DNA from: Armigeres subalbatus
Lineage: Eukaryota; Arthropoda; Insecta; Diptera; Culicidae
NCBI RefSeq assembly: GCF_024139115.2
Contig: NC_085140.1
Span: 436,689,260 to 436,753,259, forward strand
Direction: 5' to 3'
DNA: 64,000 bases
Notes under the pieces: model-generated
Told to the model about the DNA's origin: nothing
Databases searched by the model: none
Seen by the model: the letters and a program-made list of their open reading frames with translations, nothing else
Position numbers and translations under genes: made by a program
Part shown: one piece after another, positions 10,300 through 20,900 of the stretch
How the letters are laid out: each line of letters opens with the position of its first letter
Numbering within the stretch: position 1 is the stretch's first letter

Positions 10300-10571
10300 G
10301 TAGTTAGGTTATCAAATTTTAAAAAACACACTAGCGCCTCCTGAAGGCCGTCATGATACATTATATTTTAAAAATTTAAGTAGAAACATAAAAGTAATAA
10401 TAATAATAATAATAATTAAAATTGAAGTTGGAGGGCCAAGCCGGCCGATCACTGTACATGTCAAAAATAATTGTAGAACAAAAAATGTGTAAATAAAGAA
10501 GAATTTTACTACTACTATTCGAGTTCAACATGAGCATTAATGCTAGCTGCCCAGTAGGATTAGGTACCGCC

Positions 10572-10760
10572 ATCGGGGGTGATAATGGGTCTAGGGAGTG
10601 AGAATGAGTCATCGCTCTCACCGGCAGCCTGAAGGTCGTAGAGCAAAATCGTTCAAAAAGGTCTCTTTTTTTGAGTCTTCTTGCCCTCAGATACATTCAA
10701 TCCATTTTACAAGCATTCTGTTGAAATAGTGACTCATTCTCACCCCCATTTGACCCATCG
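10572..10760. repeat. Imperfect inverted repeat, possible worn MITE
   Basis: gtgagaatgagtca near 10597 is complemented by tgactcattctcac near 10729, with extended weaker matching outward (gataatgggtc against gacccatcg). No target duplication was found. Confidence 0.45.
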
Positions 10761-10823
10761 CAAAATGGGGAAATCCGATTTCAAGGGTGGAAAAAATTGA
10801 TAACTTTCTTCACGAACAACTTA

Positions 10824-10986
10824 GGGGCCGAACACTAATTACGTAAGCAATTTTTCTGGGTCTTTCAACCCCCCTCCCCCCATGTAAGATTTTTCCCATA
10901 AAAATATTTTTTTATTTATATGGAGCGTAAGAAAATGGGAGACCCCCCTCCCCCCCTAAGTGCTTACGTAATTAGTGTACGACCCC
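10824..10986. mobile_element. Harbinger-like MITE, copy 1
   Basis: The ends are inverted repeats: ggggccgaacactaattacg at the left, and at the right the complement of cgtaattagtgtacgacccc. The 3-bp flank tta is duplicated (10821-10823, 10987-10989). C-runs on one half face G/A-rich tracts on the other. A related element is at 43567-43724; a sister subfamily (cacaaattacgtaacgct) is at 14541 and 27774. GG-starting ends with a 3-bp TWA-like duplication suggest PIF/Harbinger, which is inference. Confidence 0.75.
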
Positions 10987-10989
10987 TTA

Positions 10990-12620
10990 CAGAAGTGATC
11001 AAGAGCTTATTCGAAAGGGAATTTTGCAAAGAATTTAGTGAGTGCTGTTTCATGGACGTGAAACGCTTCTGTATGTAGTTATTGAGCACGTTTTGCCCTC
11101 CTAATGCCGCATATATCGCGAGTTTCCAAACAATTTGCCATTTTATCTTAAAGACATTGTTCTAAAATTGTTTTTATCTCTTCACTGTGGATCCACAGAA
11201 GGGCACTAAATATATTTTGTTGGTAAAAGTTGGAAATTTAAGGGATTTTGGGGTCAAATAAGCATCAAAGTGCATTTTATGTGCAATTTTCATGTATTCT
11301 GCAAAAAAAAATTACAGATAAGTGTTGATATTATTGTCTCAAAGTGTTGACAGATATTGACAAATATTTGCCGAACAAAAATTATTGAAATAAATCGTTT
11401 CACAAATGTTTTATTTGCTTATGTATTAAGTAAAAAACGATTTTTAATAACTTTTGAATAGCACCGATTCCAAACATTTCCAAATCATACCCGATAGCAC
11501 AACTAGACAAGAATAGTCATTTTATTTGCAACAAACATGGTAATTATTGTGAACTTTTCAAACTGCGATAACTTGTTTATTTTAGAAGTAAAACGCAAAT
11601 CATGTCAACAGATGGTTGAGTTTATGTCTAATCTATGATAACTGATACTAATTTAACCAAAAACATCATCGGAAACCGACTACTTCTCAAAATGCGTGGC
11701 AGGCGATAATTTTCCTATTCTGTTGCAGTTTGGGACAAACGCTTATTGCGAGTTGAGTTTGTCCCAACATTTACAAGAGAGGATAATGTCGTTGTCATTG
11801 GCAATGTTGTTATTTTACATTCCTTGGTTATGAGTCTTGATGTAATCATAGATAGGAGGTGATGGGAGATACTCTTTTTTCTTACCTTTTTGCCCAAATT
11901 CCCCTATGAAATAATATAGCTCAATGATTCCGAGCAAGGAAATGATGTAGTAATGTTAATTTAATAGATATTTTCCAATGATCTAATGAAAATAACAAAT
12001 AATCATATAATTCTAACTTTTTGTAACTTGGGTATTATTATTTTTTTACAGAATACATAAAAAATTCACATAGATGCATGCAGTTTAAGAACATGAACGC
12101 CACAATAAAATGAATTGTGCTGTTTGAAACTGTCCGTGTTCTTCGGAAACCATTTCGTAACATTGTCCAGCAACCGCTTGACAATTCGTCATTCACCATC
12201 AACTGAAAAAAAAACTGCATTTTCCTGGCATGAGTTGAAAAACGTTCCCATAACCGTTTTGCGTAAAGTCGTAAACGGAGTTCCTTTCGGTTTTACTGCT
12301 TGCAGGATAGAATTTGTAAAGTTCATCATTCATATGGCTTCGTTCATGTACGATGTACCTTTTCTTACTCATAGATTATATTCTCACGAATGGAACTTTC
12401 GGAATCCATACTCCAAACCCATAGAACGGAATATGGAACGAGTTGATTTAAATGTACCCTTATTCCGGTCAAAATCTGTTTCACTTTGCAGCATTTTATA
12501 TCAGTAAAATACAGACAACGATTGGGTAATACACTACACACTTAATCGACAATTTTTTTCTCGGTAAAATAAATTGACGAATATGACTGTAAAAGCTTTT
12601 AATAACTGATATTTCGTTAA
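10990..12620. other. A+T-rich intergenic DNA, no gene recognised
   Basis: No motif, splice structure or homologous family was recognised. The 130-codon open frame at 12115-12507 has no recognisable domain, lies in A+T-rich DNA and uses an arbitrary start, so I do not call it. Confidence 0.5.
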
Positions 12621-12622
12621 TA

Positions 12623-14044
12623 CACTCAGAAATAAATTTATACTAAATAGGTTAAAAGTCATACTAACTGGCTATTCGCCTGGTTGACCCCGAGTTAGTT
12701 TAAACTCGGACAATACGGAGATAGTATAACTTCGATTTATTTACGCATAGTATAACTTACCAATATATTGAAATAGAATAAACCCGTTTAAATGATTTCA
12801 GTTTTGTTTTTGATCTGTCAGAAGCAATAAAAAATATTCAATTTGCTTTTTTAAATTTAAGTTTCATCTATTATATTTTAATAATTTATTCAACATAAGA
12901 AATTAAAAGTGAGCTACAAAATATTATATATCGGATTAGGTAAAGACGTTGTGGTGAATGCTGATGTTGTTGCCGCCGAATGGGGACAGAGCGGCGTACG
13001 GCGTCAGAGTGGTGACATCGGTTCCTCGGGTGCATTCCCACAAGCGTCTTGATGTTGTGCAACTTGTGCAACGCATCCTGGGCCTTGATGGCCGGTTTTC
13101 TCCGAACCAACACGCACAAAAATGGTATCGAAAAGCGGCCCCTCGAACTTTTCTTGCTTTTCCACCTCCTTCGTCCTTGGGAAAATCTTCACCCCTGCGC
13201 CGGTGCGTATGCTCGATCAGGATTTTCTCTTCAGTCGCCATTCCTGGTGCAAATGTACGGCAACGATCACGACAACTGACGACACCGTTCCAACACCTGG
13301 CTGAATCACTCCCGATCCGAAACAGACACCGATGCTCAGCAAACATGCATATCCGATCTGTCCCACCGCGAACCATCACCATCGATTACAGCGCATCACT
13401 GTGTACATTTTTCATTTCGGTCCCGTTCTGCTCCGACCCCGTGCGGTCCGTTTCATTTTGGTTGGGTTCACACCTTCGTTCGTGGAGCATGTTCCGCCAC
13501 TTGGTGGGTTCTGACCCTTGATGGATCCGGCGATAGTTTTGGCATCTCTACCCGTTGTTACGATGGAAATCCTCGCTTGGGTTCAAGTAGAGCAGCATCA
13601 ATACAATAAATTCACATAAAGAATTTCAATTTCGTTGTGGAATTTGTTGTTAAGAATCGTGCGGTGTCAGATTCTTGCCTGGACGCATCTGTAAAAGAAA
13701 AAAAAATATGTTTAATATACTCAACAAATATGCCTATTTTCTGAGAAAATATATCCACATAAACTTACGTTTGAGAATATACATGATTCGTCATGCGCCG
13801 CAGAATTTCTACTCAATTGAACGAACGATGATGGTTTTTGCCTTTTCAGGACAAACAAAAAACGTGTCTCGTCACACTTGAGCAAACGTTAGTAATACAA
13901 TTTTAAATATTCCAGCACAAATCAGGCTTAGTATAAATTTAATTGTTTGATGGTATACACTTTATACTATGCTTTGTTTAAATGATACAAATCACAAAAA
14001 TGATTAAAATTTAAGCTTTTCACGTTTATTCTCAATTCTGAGTG
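12623..14044. mobile_element. Possible TA-flanked element enclosing a gene-like remnant
   Basis: The left end cactcagaaataaattta and right end ttattctcaattctgagtg are short inverted repeats (cactcagaa/ttctgagtg), each flanked by TA (12621-12622, 14045-14046), as for Tc1/mariner-type insertions. Only about 9-10 bp are clearly inverted, so chance is not excluded. Inside lies the broken coding stretch at 12936-13241. Confidence 0.35.
12936..13241 (-). pseudogene. Unidentified intronless coding remnant with frame changes
   Basis: The minus strand shows protein-like sequence in successive frames: MATEEKILIEHTH (ATG at 13241), then VKIFPRTKEVEKQEKFEG and PLFDTIFVRVG in a second frame, KAQDALHKLHNIKTLVGMHP in a third, and GTDVTTLTPYAALSPFGGNN to a stop at 12936-12938. 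Three frame changes within about 300 bp, with no GT-AG introns at the switches, point to a dead copy of a gene, possibly a retrocopy. I do not recognise the family. A chance alignment of three non-coding frames is possible. Confidence 0.35.
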
Positions 14045-14062
14045 TATATATGACGTTTACAC

Positions 14063-14444
14063 AATAAGGCATTTTATGAGACAGATCGAAACAGCTGTTT
14101 TTCTCGTGTTTATCTACTTTGACAATCAGTGGGAGCCCGTTTGTTTGGTAATTTCGCACCGAACATTCCGATGAGTCCCATCATCAATTCTGCCTGTTTT
14201 ACTTTTCGTCTACCAGGGTTTTAGAACATAGTTTTTTATATGATTCTTAAAATGTATCGTTAGATAATTCATGCCATTGCATTCTAAGCATGAAATGCTG
14301 AAGAAAACACGAATGAAAAGTAAAACGTTACAAACATTATTTTGTGTTCGGACCTAACGGAATGTTCACGCAGAAACATACCAAAACAAAACATTAGAAG
14401 TAAATAAACGGGCCACCGCGAAACGTCTCATAAAATGCCTTATT
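14063..14444. mobile_element. MITE-like element with AATAAGGCATTTTATGAGAC ends
   Basis: The left end aataaggcattttatgagac is matched at the right by the complement gtctcataaaatgccttatt. The body (382 bp) has no coding potential. The flanks are A+T-rich and a target duplication is uncertain. Confidence 0.65.
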
Positions 14445-14540
14445 TACTGAAACTCGGCAGTCAAGTTTGCCATAGTGATCGGTAGTAGGGAATTTAGCTG
14501 AATTTCGGCAAACACATCTGTCAAATGTATAAACCCTATA

Positions 14541-14706
14541 GGGCTCATTCACAAATTACATAACGCTTTAGGGGGTGGGAGGGAGTCTGTCCGAGCGTTA
14601 CGGCCGATACAAATTTTAGAACCCTTCCATACAAAACACGTTACGAGGGGGTGGGTGGGGGTTGAAAATAGTCTATTTTAGCGTTATGTAATTTGTGAAT
14701 GAACCC
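14541..14706. mobile_element. Harbinger-like MITE, second subfamily
   Basis: gggctcattcacaaattaca at the left is complemented by tgtaatttgtgaatgaaccc at the right. G-rich runs (gggggtggg, gggggtgggtggggg) lie inside. A 3-bp ata flank is duplicated (14538-14540, 14707-14709). It is the same family as the SINE-nested copy at 27774-27929. Confidence 0.8.
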
Positions 14707-16097
14707 ATAGTGTGCTCTGTCCCTGTTAAAACACGTCAAGCAGCAAGAAACAAAGAAAAAAAACGAATCTTTAACTTTTCTGGTAAGCATTCATTCAGAC
14801 TCGAATTTCTTCTCCGTACACGCTCAATATTCATACTAAAATTTATGTTGACTTCGGTGTTGAAAGTAATGAATTTTATATTTGTATTATTTTTAGCTTC
14901 AGCTGTACTTCACACCAAAGATGCAACAGATGCACCATAATCGATGGAAATTGCTTCCCCCCCAAAACAAACAAGTTGAAAATCATTGGAAAAATCAAGA
15001 ATCTATATACGAAAAATTACCATTTGGGCAGCACCCCCTGATCCCGTCCTCAACGTTACAGCATGGTCCAGTGTCGGGAAATGTACAGTAAAACACTGTG
15101 ATTATGCGACTGTTTACATTTTATCCGGTCAAATTTCACGCACCGCACAAACCGAAACAGTTTTCCAAAAAAAATGTACGCCTCATTGTGACATTTTTTT
15201 TACCGATGAGGCAAACTGTTTGTATGTTCCTGCCTGCTGTTGCGTGAGAGTCGAGCCGTCGGTACAGTCAGCAGATTTTTTGGTTCGGTTCGTGCGCAGC
15301 GCAAACAAAACAGAATCGAGTTTAATTGCCTGTGGCGCAAAGCCTAGAAAGAATGCTAGCCGTTGGTACTAATTCATTAGTTCTAGTCTCTAAAATGAGC
15401 AAGGAGTAAAGAAATAATCATTTACCACAAAAAACGGTCATACGTCGTGAAATGAGCGTACAGGAACATTAATTGTGGGGAGAGAAAATAATGAAATCAT
15501 GTGCTGACTGCCGTCTGCTTCGTCGTGGCTGCTGCTGCGGCTGCCGTGTTTTTGTTTTTCTTTTACTTCGTGGCAGATTGAATGATAAAAAGAAATGTCA
15601 ACCGTTCCCGTCCCTGAGCATGGTACAGAATTTAACTTTAAAACAGAAGAAAAGATGCATAGAAAATTATTTCATTTTGCTTGAATGTGGCCTAAAGTGA
15701 TAAATTTTAAAAACGGGGATAGAGTATGCTGTCTAACTGGCTCCCAGAGCGAATAGAAATCCATATCCATACTACTTGTAACCATTTATAAAGTTTCATT
15801 ATCAATAAATATGTACAACAAAAACGCGACCTGAAATATTTCTACTTTCATATTAATTTTCGTTTTGCTTCATCTGACAATAAATAAAAAAAAACTTACT
15901 TACTGAGTTTCGGCAAAGCACTTTACCGATCAATTCGGCAACGCACTACCGAACGGCACGGTAAATTTTGACAGCTGGGTTGTATTGGTCATTTTACGAC
16001 CAATCGGTAATTTAAACTTTCACCGAGATTTTTAACGAGATATCAGCTGTTGGATTCTCGGCAATTTATTTTGCCGGCCTCGGCGAAAAAAATTAAG
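14707..16097. other. Intergenic DNA with TCGGCAAA-type repeat pieces
   Basis: Short open frames at 14695-14940 and 14986-15372 show no recognisable domains. At 15895-16090 (and 14447-14530, 56880-57020) there are pieces rich in ttcggcaaa/cggcaattt phrases that look like worn copies of one small repeat family. Nothing else is supported. Confidence 0.4.
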
Positions 16098-16330
16098 TCA
16101 AGACAAAATTTTCAAAACGACTTATCTGCTTTTGTAAACAAAGATTCAAACGACGATTTGACGAATCTGATAGCTCTCCCACGCAAACCAACACCATCAA
16201 CAGGTAGCGGAATCCTTCGCCTACCTATTGATGGTGTTGGTTTGCGTGGGAGAGCTATCGGATTCGTCAAATCGTCGTTTGAATCTTTGTTTACAAAAGC
16301 AGATAAGTCGTTTTGAAAATTTTGTCTTGA
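16098..16330. repeat. Near-perfect 233-bp palindrome, about 103-bp arms
   Basis: The left arm begins tcaagacaaaattttcaaaa and the right arm ends with its complement. Reading both arms I see one difference (gaatctgat against atcggattc). The centre (aggtag...ctacct) continues the pairing. Such low divergence means recent formation or ongoing arm homogenisation. An 88-codon open frame through it is a by-product. Confidence 0.9.
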
Positions 16331-16881
16331 AGTGTTAAATTAAGTGTATACAATGTTACCTGTAATAGCTTGTTATGCTGCTTTGTTTAAAATTCAGGGC
16401 AAATTTTCACCTAAAAATGCTTAAATATTTTGACAGACGTTCTTAGAAAGTTGGTTAATGAAAACAGTCAAAATGGCGCCTGTAGTGACGACCAACAAAT
16501 TTTGTTGAAATTTTCACTCTTAATCGCTAAAAATGACGCTGCTTTTCATTTAATTTCATGCATACATAACCATAGAAAAGTACAAAAATATGTTTCTGTT
16601 ATTTTTATACAAAAATTCTTCATTATTTATTATTTTGTCTTGCGTGAACGGAACTAGACGCTGATTGGAATAAGGGCACAGGGTACCTGTTGTGACTCTT
16701 TTGCTAAAATACCTAAATGAATTAGCTTTTCGGTAAAATAAACAAAACAAGATGTTTTAGATTGCTTGTAAGTATTAATTTACTGCCAAATATCTCTTTA
16801 TTGATTTAACCTCTAAAACTTTTTGCTTGTTTTTAAAACGACACAATTCAAGTTGGTAACGATTCATACGATGACGCTTAT
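16331..16881. other. A+T-rich intergenic DNA
   Basis: No gene was recognised. The phrase gaataagggcacaggg near 16670 echoes the ends of nearby palindromes and may be a worn MITE terminus. Confidence 0.45.
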
Positions 16882-17045
16882 TACCGTGACCTGCCCTAAT
16901 TCCGCGCATCGCCTAATACCGTGGTTTTCATCAAAAATCAGAATCTGGCTATCATGGACATCACGACGTCCATGATAGCCAGGTTCTGATTTTTGATGAA
17001 AACCACGGTATTAAGCGATGCGCGGAATTAGGGCAGGTCACGGTA
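16882..17045. repeat. 164-bp palindrome, about 78-bp arms
   Basis: taccgtgacctgccctaatt at the left is matched by aattagggcaggtcacggta at the right. The arms continue almost perfectly (ccgcgcatcgc, ccgtggttttcatcaaaaat) to a tiny centre around catcacgacg. It is probably a foldback or MITE-type element. Confidence 0.9.
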
Positions 17046-17933
17046 CGTCTATTTAGAGTTAGTTTTTCAATTAAATATATATTTTACTTCGTATGTAAAA
17101 CATTGCGTTTTCAGCACGCATTTTCCACCCACCAAGTGTCATTACTGCCTAAATGTTAGTAAGAATTAGCGATTCAAATAGCTTAACATTTTATCCCTAC
17201 TTCATGGTGTACAAACTGTGTCCTTGCGTGGGGGTTTTTGCAACCAAATATTGGCACCTCGATTTGCTGTTTCGCTGCTGCAGTACAGAATTGCCTACTC
17301 GCTAGATCACATGGTATTGTATTATTTCGCTCTTAGCTTCAATTCTCGTTCGATCCTTTTCGGTTTGTATGTCTTTTGATAATTAGTTTGATTAAGAGTT
17401 GTTGGGAAAATTATTTTATGATTAGTGAAAAAGATAGGAGTAAATTGCCTTGCGCTTGCTGATAATTACTCATAACTACGATGTTTAGTACGTAAAAGCT
17501 TGCTATCTTCTTACTGAGATTTCTTCTGTTTGCAGTCAATTGTGGTTTAAAATATTCAAAAATTCAATGTTTGATAGAAATGTTTTGATTAAAATTGATT
17601 TGATACTTTCGTGATAAGTATGTAACATTAACTTCTAATATGATATTCATTCTACTCGGTGTGCTTGTTTTCGTTCTTTATGGTTTAGAATATGTGTATT
17701 ATGCTGCAAAATGTGATATTGATATAAAACAATATTGATCAACACTGATATTTATCTAATGACATGCAAAGTTAGAAACGTAAATTTACGCTACTTGTGA
17801 TGGCTAAAATATCATTCAGTAAACTTCATACCGATGGTTTCAAACTCTCATGGCGGCCGCCAGTTCCTGTTCCATTTCTAGACTGTATTCTACACTCTCC
17901 CAATGCGTACAGAGAACTTTAGGCCTCGAAAAA
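17046..17933. other. 3' flank of the SPATA20-type gene
   Basis: This is A+T-rich sequence immediately downstream of the minus-strand stop codon at 17934. It should contain the 3' UTR. No unambiguous AATAAA was assigned. Confidence 0.4.
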
Positions 17934-20900
17934 TCAATTCTCGTACTCGGCGTGGTCGAACACGTACGTGTTGACGAGATCCTCGGTGAGTCTTTCCGCT
18001 TCGGTGACCGGCAGTTGGCACACCTTGTTGTGGCACATGTAGGCCGTCGGAGCTTCCTTCATCATTTTGAAGCTCTTGAGTGTCTTGCCGCCCAGGCTGT
18101 GGTCCGGTAAACTTGGATTGAGCTGCACGATCAACAGACCAGGCATGTAGAAGTCCCGAGCCGCGTCCGCTAGGGTGGTTGCCTCGGGTCCATCAGGGCC
18201 TAGAAAGGTAAAAGACACAGAAGATTTAAATATTTGTTTATATCATTGGGTTTAGGATAGGTTTTTTTTCCTGTTCGGGTGTGTCACTGCGACCTGTTAT
18301 TAGATCTATTGTAGCGTTACCCGTATCCTTAGTGTTTAAGTGAATGTCGAATTACTTCATTACTATTGATAAGCAATGCAGTATCGGTTTCGATACATTT
18401 GTTGTATTGTTTTCTCAAGAGCACCATGACAAGGTCCCGCTATTTAGACCCTTCACAGAGAGCAATCCCATTGAAGGCGCGCCCCTTATGAATAGGAAAT
18501 CAATGCTTTCTTGAGAAAACAGAACAGTGATACTGTTTTTGGCCATGCATCGGTGCCCTAGCCACATCCTTGTCTTGCTTCTAGAATATCACCAGTAAAA
18601 CAATGAAAACCCGGGATTTAGCTCTGTCTACAAGACCATTTCAAGCAAGAGAATTTGTTCAGTAATAAGAACTTCCGTGTGTTCCTCTCACTACCATTGT
18701 TCACCAGTTCAAGAAGAGTTAGTACGTATTTAAACACCTAACTCGATTTTTCCAGCAGTCAGTTCAGCCTAGGACCGGGTATCGAGGTTTTTTAAATAAT
18801 TGCTTGAAAAGTTGTTTCCGCTGCATACAGTCTAGCCGCAAACAAGGGGAATTAGAGTCTTTCAACTGTCTGCAAGGTAACATTATGTTTTATTTCTGAG
18901 ACTGCTGTTGGTAGCGGGGACTAAATACGATGAATCCTTAAATACCACAACTTATTGCCCTAGCTAGAAAATAGATTAAGCTAGGGCTCTGTTTGGTAGA
19001 TCTTACACCGCAACACACTACGTCAAAGTGATCTACCGTGTTACGGGCAGGAAACGTTGAAATGATCTAATTTCGAATTTACATTACAATTATTATTACT
19101 CCCAATACTCACCAACAACTACCAACATATCTCGTCCGTTCTCCTGCAACAGCATGGCTGACATCATTTCCGGCAACACATACCCAAACGGCGATACATT
19201 AGCAAAGTAACTAAACAGTTTATTTGCCTTCTCCCGGAAGTCGACCGTTTCAAAGTAGTCTCCCAGCATTATTAGGTTGTGTGCGGATACACTGTTTCCG
19301 CAGGGTTCCGCTCCATCGTGATCTAAAAATTTTACCCAATATATCAACATGAAGTGCGGAAACAATCCTGTTTCAACAATTTACCTTCTTTTAGCCGCAC
19401 GACAACATTAGCTGAGTTAGCTTCCGAATAGAAATAGGCACCGTTCTTGTGATCCCAGAAGAGCTGGTCCTGGATCTCCTGCAACTCCTTTGCCCAACTT
19501 AGGGAACTGGTGTCCAGCGAGGCACGATAGTAATCGATAAGGCCCCTGATAAGGAACGCGTAGTCATCGATGAAGCCATAGATGGGGGATTCTCTGTGAA
19601 GGAAGAAATCAGTTCAAATAACTCTGCACATAACAATGGATAGCTCAAAACTTACAGTGACTTTGCTTTGTCGCTCTCATCTCCATAACAAGAGCGAAGT
19701 AACTTTCGAGCTTGAGCATCATACAGATTCTCCCGGATGAACGAGACTAGTTTCGAGCAGGTCTTGATGTATTCTGCACGATTGGGTGCATCTTTGATGC
19801 ACGAAAGTTGCGACAACCCAGACAGGATCAATCCATTCCAAGCGCAGATGATTTTGGTGTCCAGATGTGGTCGAGGTCGTTTATCGCGTACTTCGTGCAA
19901 CAATTCATTACCAACTTTCAAAATCCTATCCACTATCTCCGGAGTAGTTTCCAACTTCTCGGCCGTTTCACGAACCGATCCATACACTATCAAAATGTTC
20001 TTACCCAGAAGATGCCCATGGGGATCGCTACTGGGTTCTACATTTCCGGTTTCTTGAATATCATAATGCTCTGTGTATACTTCCACTGGATCGACCTTAC
20101 CAATATCTCCGAACTTATCCAAATTCGCCTTCAACAGATCCCGAACTTCGGCGTACGTCCAAGCGTAAAAAGCACCCTCAATTTTTTCCGCACTTTCCCA
20201 AGTTGGAAGCGAATCTGCGTCTTCTCCGCTGTAAAACCCACCAGCAGGATGCTGCAGGTCCTTACATATGTACCTATAAATCGAATCTGCCACTTCCAGA
20301 TACAGCGGCTTCCTCGTAGTTTTATACCCATTCGCATATGCCATCAACAGTTGACCCTGATCGTACAGCATCTTCTCAAAATGAGGCACATGCCACTTCT
20401 TATCCACCGAATATCTCGCAAACCCACCGAACACGTGATCATAAATACCGCCTGCGGCCATCTTGTCCAGCGTGTTCAGCACTACCCCCAGTATCTTGGT
20501 CGATGGGTCCTGCAGATGGGCGTGAAAAATGAGATTCAACTTTGACACCTCCGGAAATTTGGGCGCTCCAAGTGAACCTCCCCAGACCGGATCGAAGTTC
20601 CGCTTATAAATAGTGACTGCTTGTCGATATTTTTCCTCCGGGGTAAATACCCGTTCTGGTTCATCCTGGTGCTTCTCTTCGACGTTCCTCTGGATGGCGT
20701 CGATTATGCTCCTCCCCGTTGCTGCCAAGTCCTCTCCATCGGTAGCCCATTTGATCTTCAACTTGAGCAAGACCGTCGTGAACCCGGGCATGCCCCAACG
20801 GTCCTTCGGTGGGAAGTACGTTCCGCCGGTTACCGGTGCCAGATCCGGTGTCAGCCAAACCGACATGGGCCACCCTCCGGAACCGTTAATGAGCAAGATA

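Larger units (their letters stand above)
5966..10516 (+). mobile_element. Full-length Jockey-type non-LTR retrotransposon, copy 1
   Basis: A 15-bp direct repeat (attcgagttcaacat at 5951-5965 and 10517-10531) flanks the element, so both ends are defined. The order is 5' UTR, gag-like ORF1 (6095-7348), endonuclease-RT ORF2 (7338-10003), and a 3' UTR ending in a short tactactacta tail in place of a long poly(A). There are no LTRs and no RNase H. ORF1 with three CCHC-type knuckles and an RT with FADD place it in the Jockey clade. The body matches the copy at 59928-64000 with only scattered differences, which suggests recent activity. Without the 253-bp MITE and its duplication it is about 4.3 kb. 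A single frame break inside ORF2 probably makes it non-autonomous. Confidence 0.9.

Noticed and set aside
12115..12507. 130-codon plus-strand ORF
   Set aside because: It has no domain, no splice or promoter context, A+T-rich codons, and a length compatible with chance.
12958..13521. 187-codon plus-strand ORF as a gene
   Set aside because: The opposite strand carries the more protein-like sequence; the plus-strand translation shows no recognisable structure.
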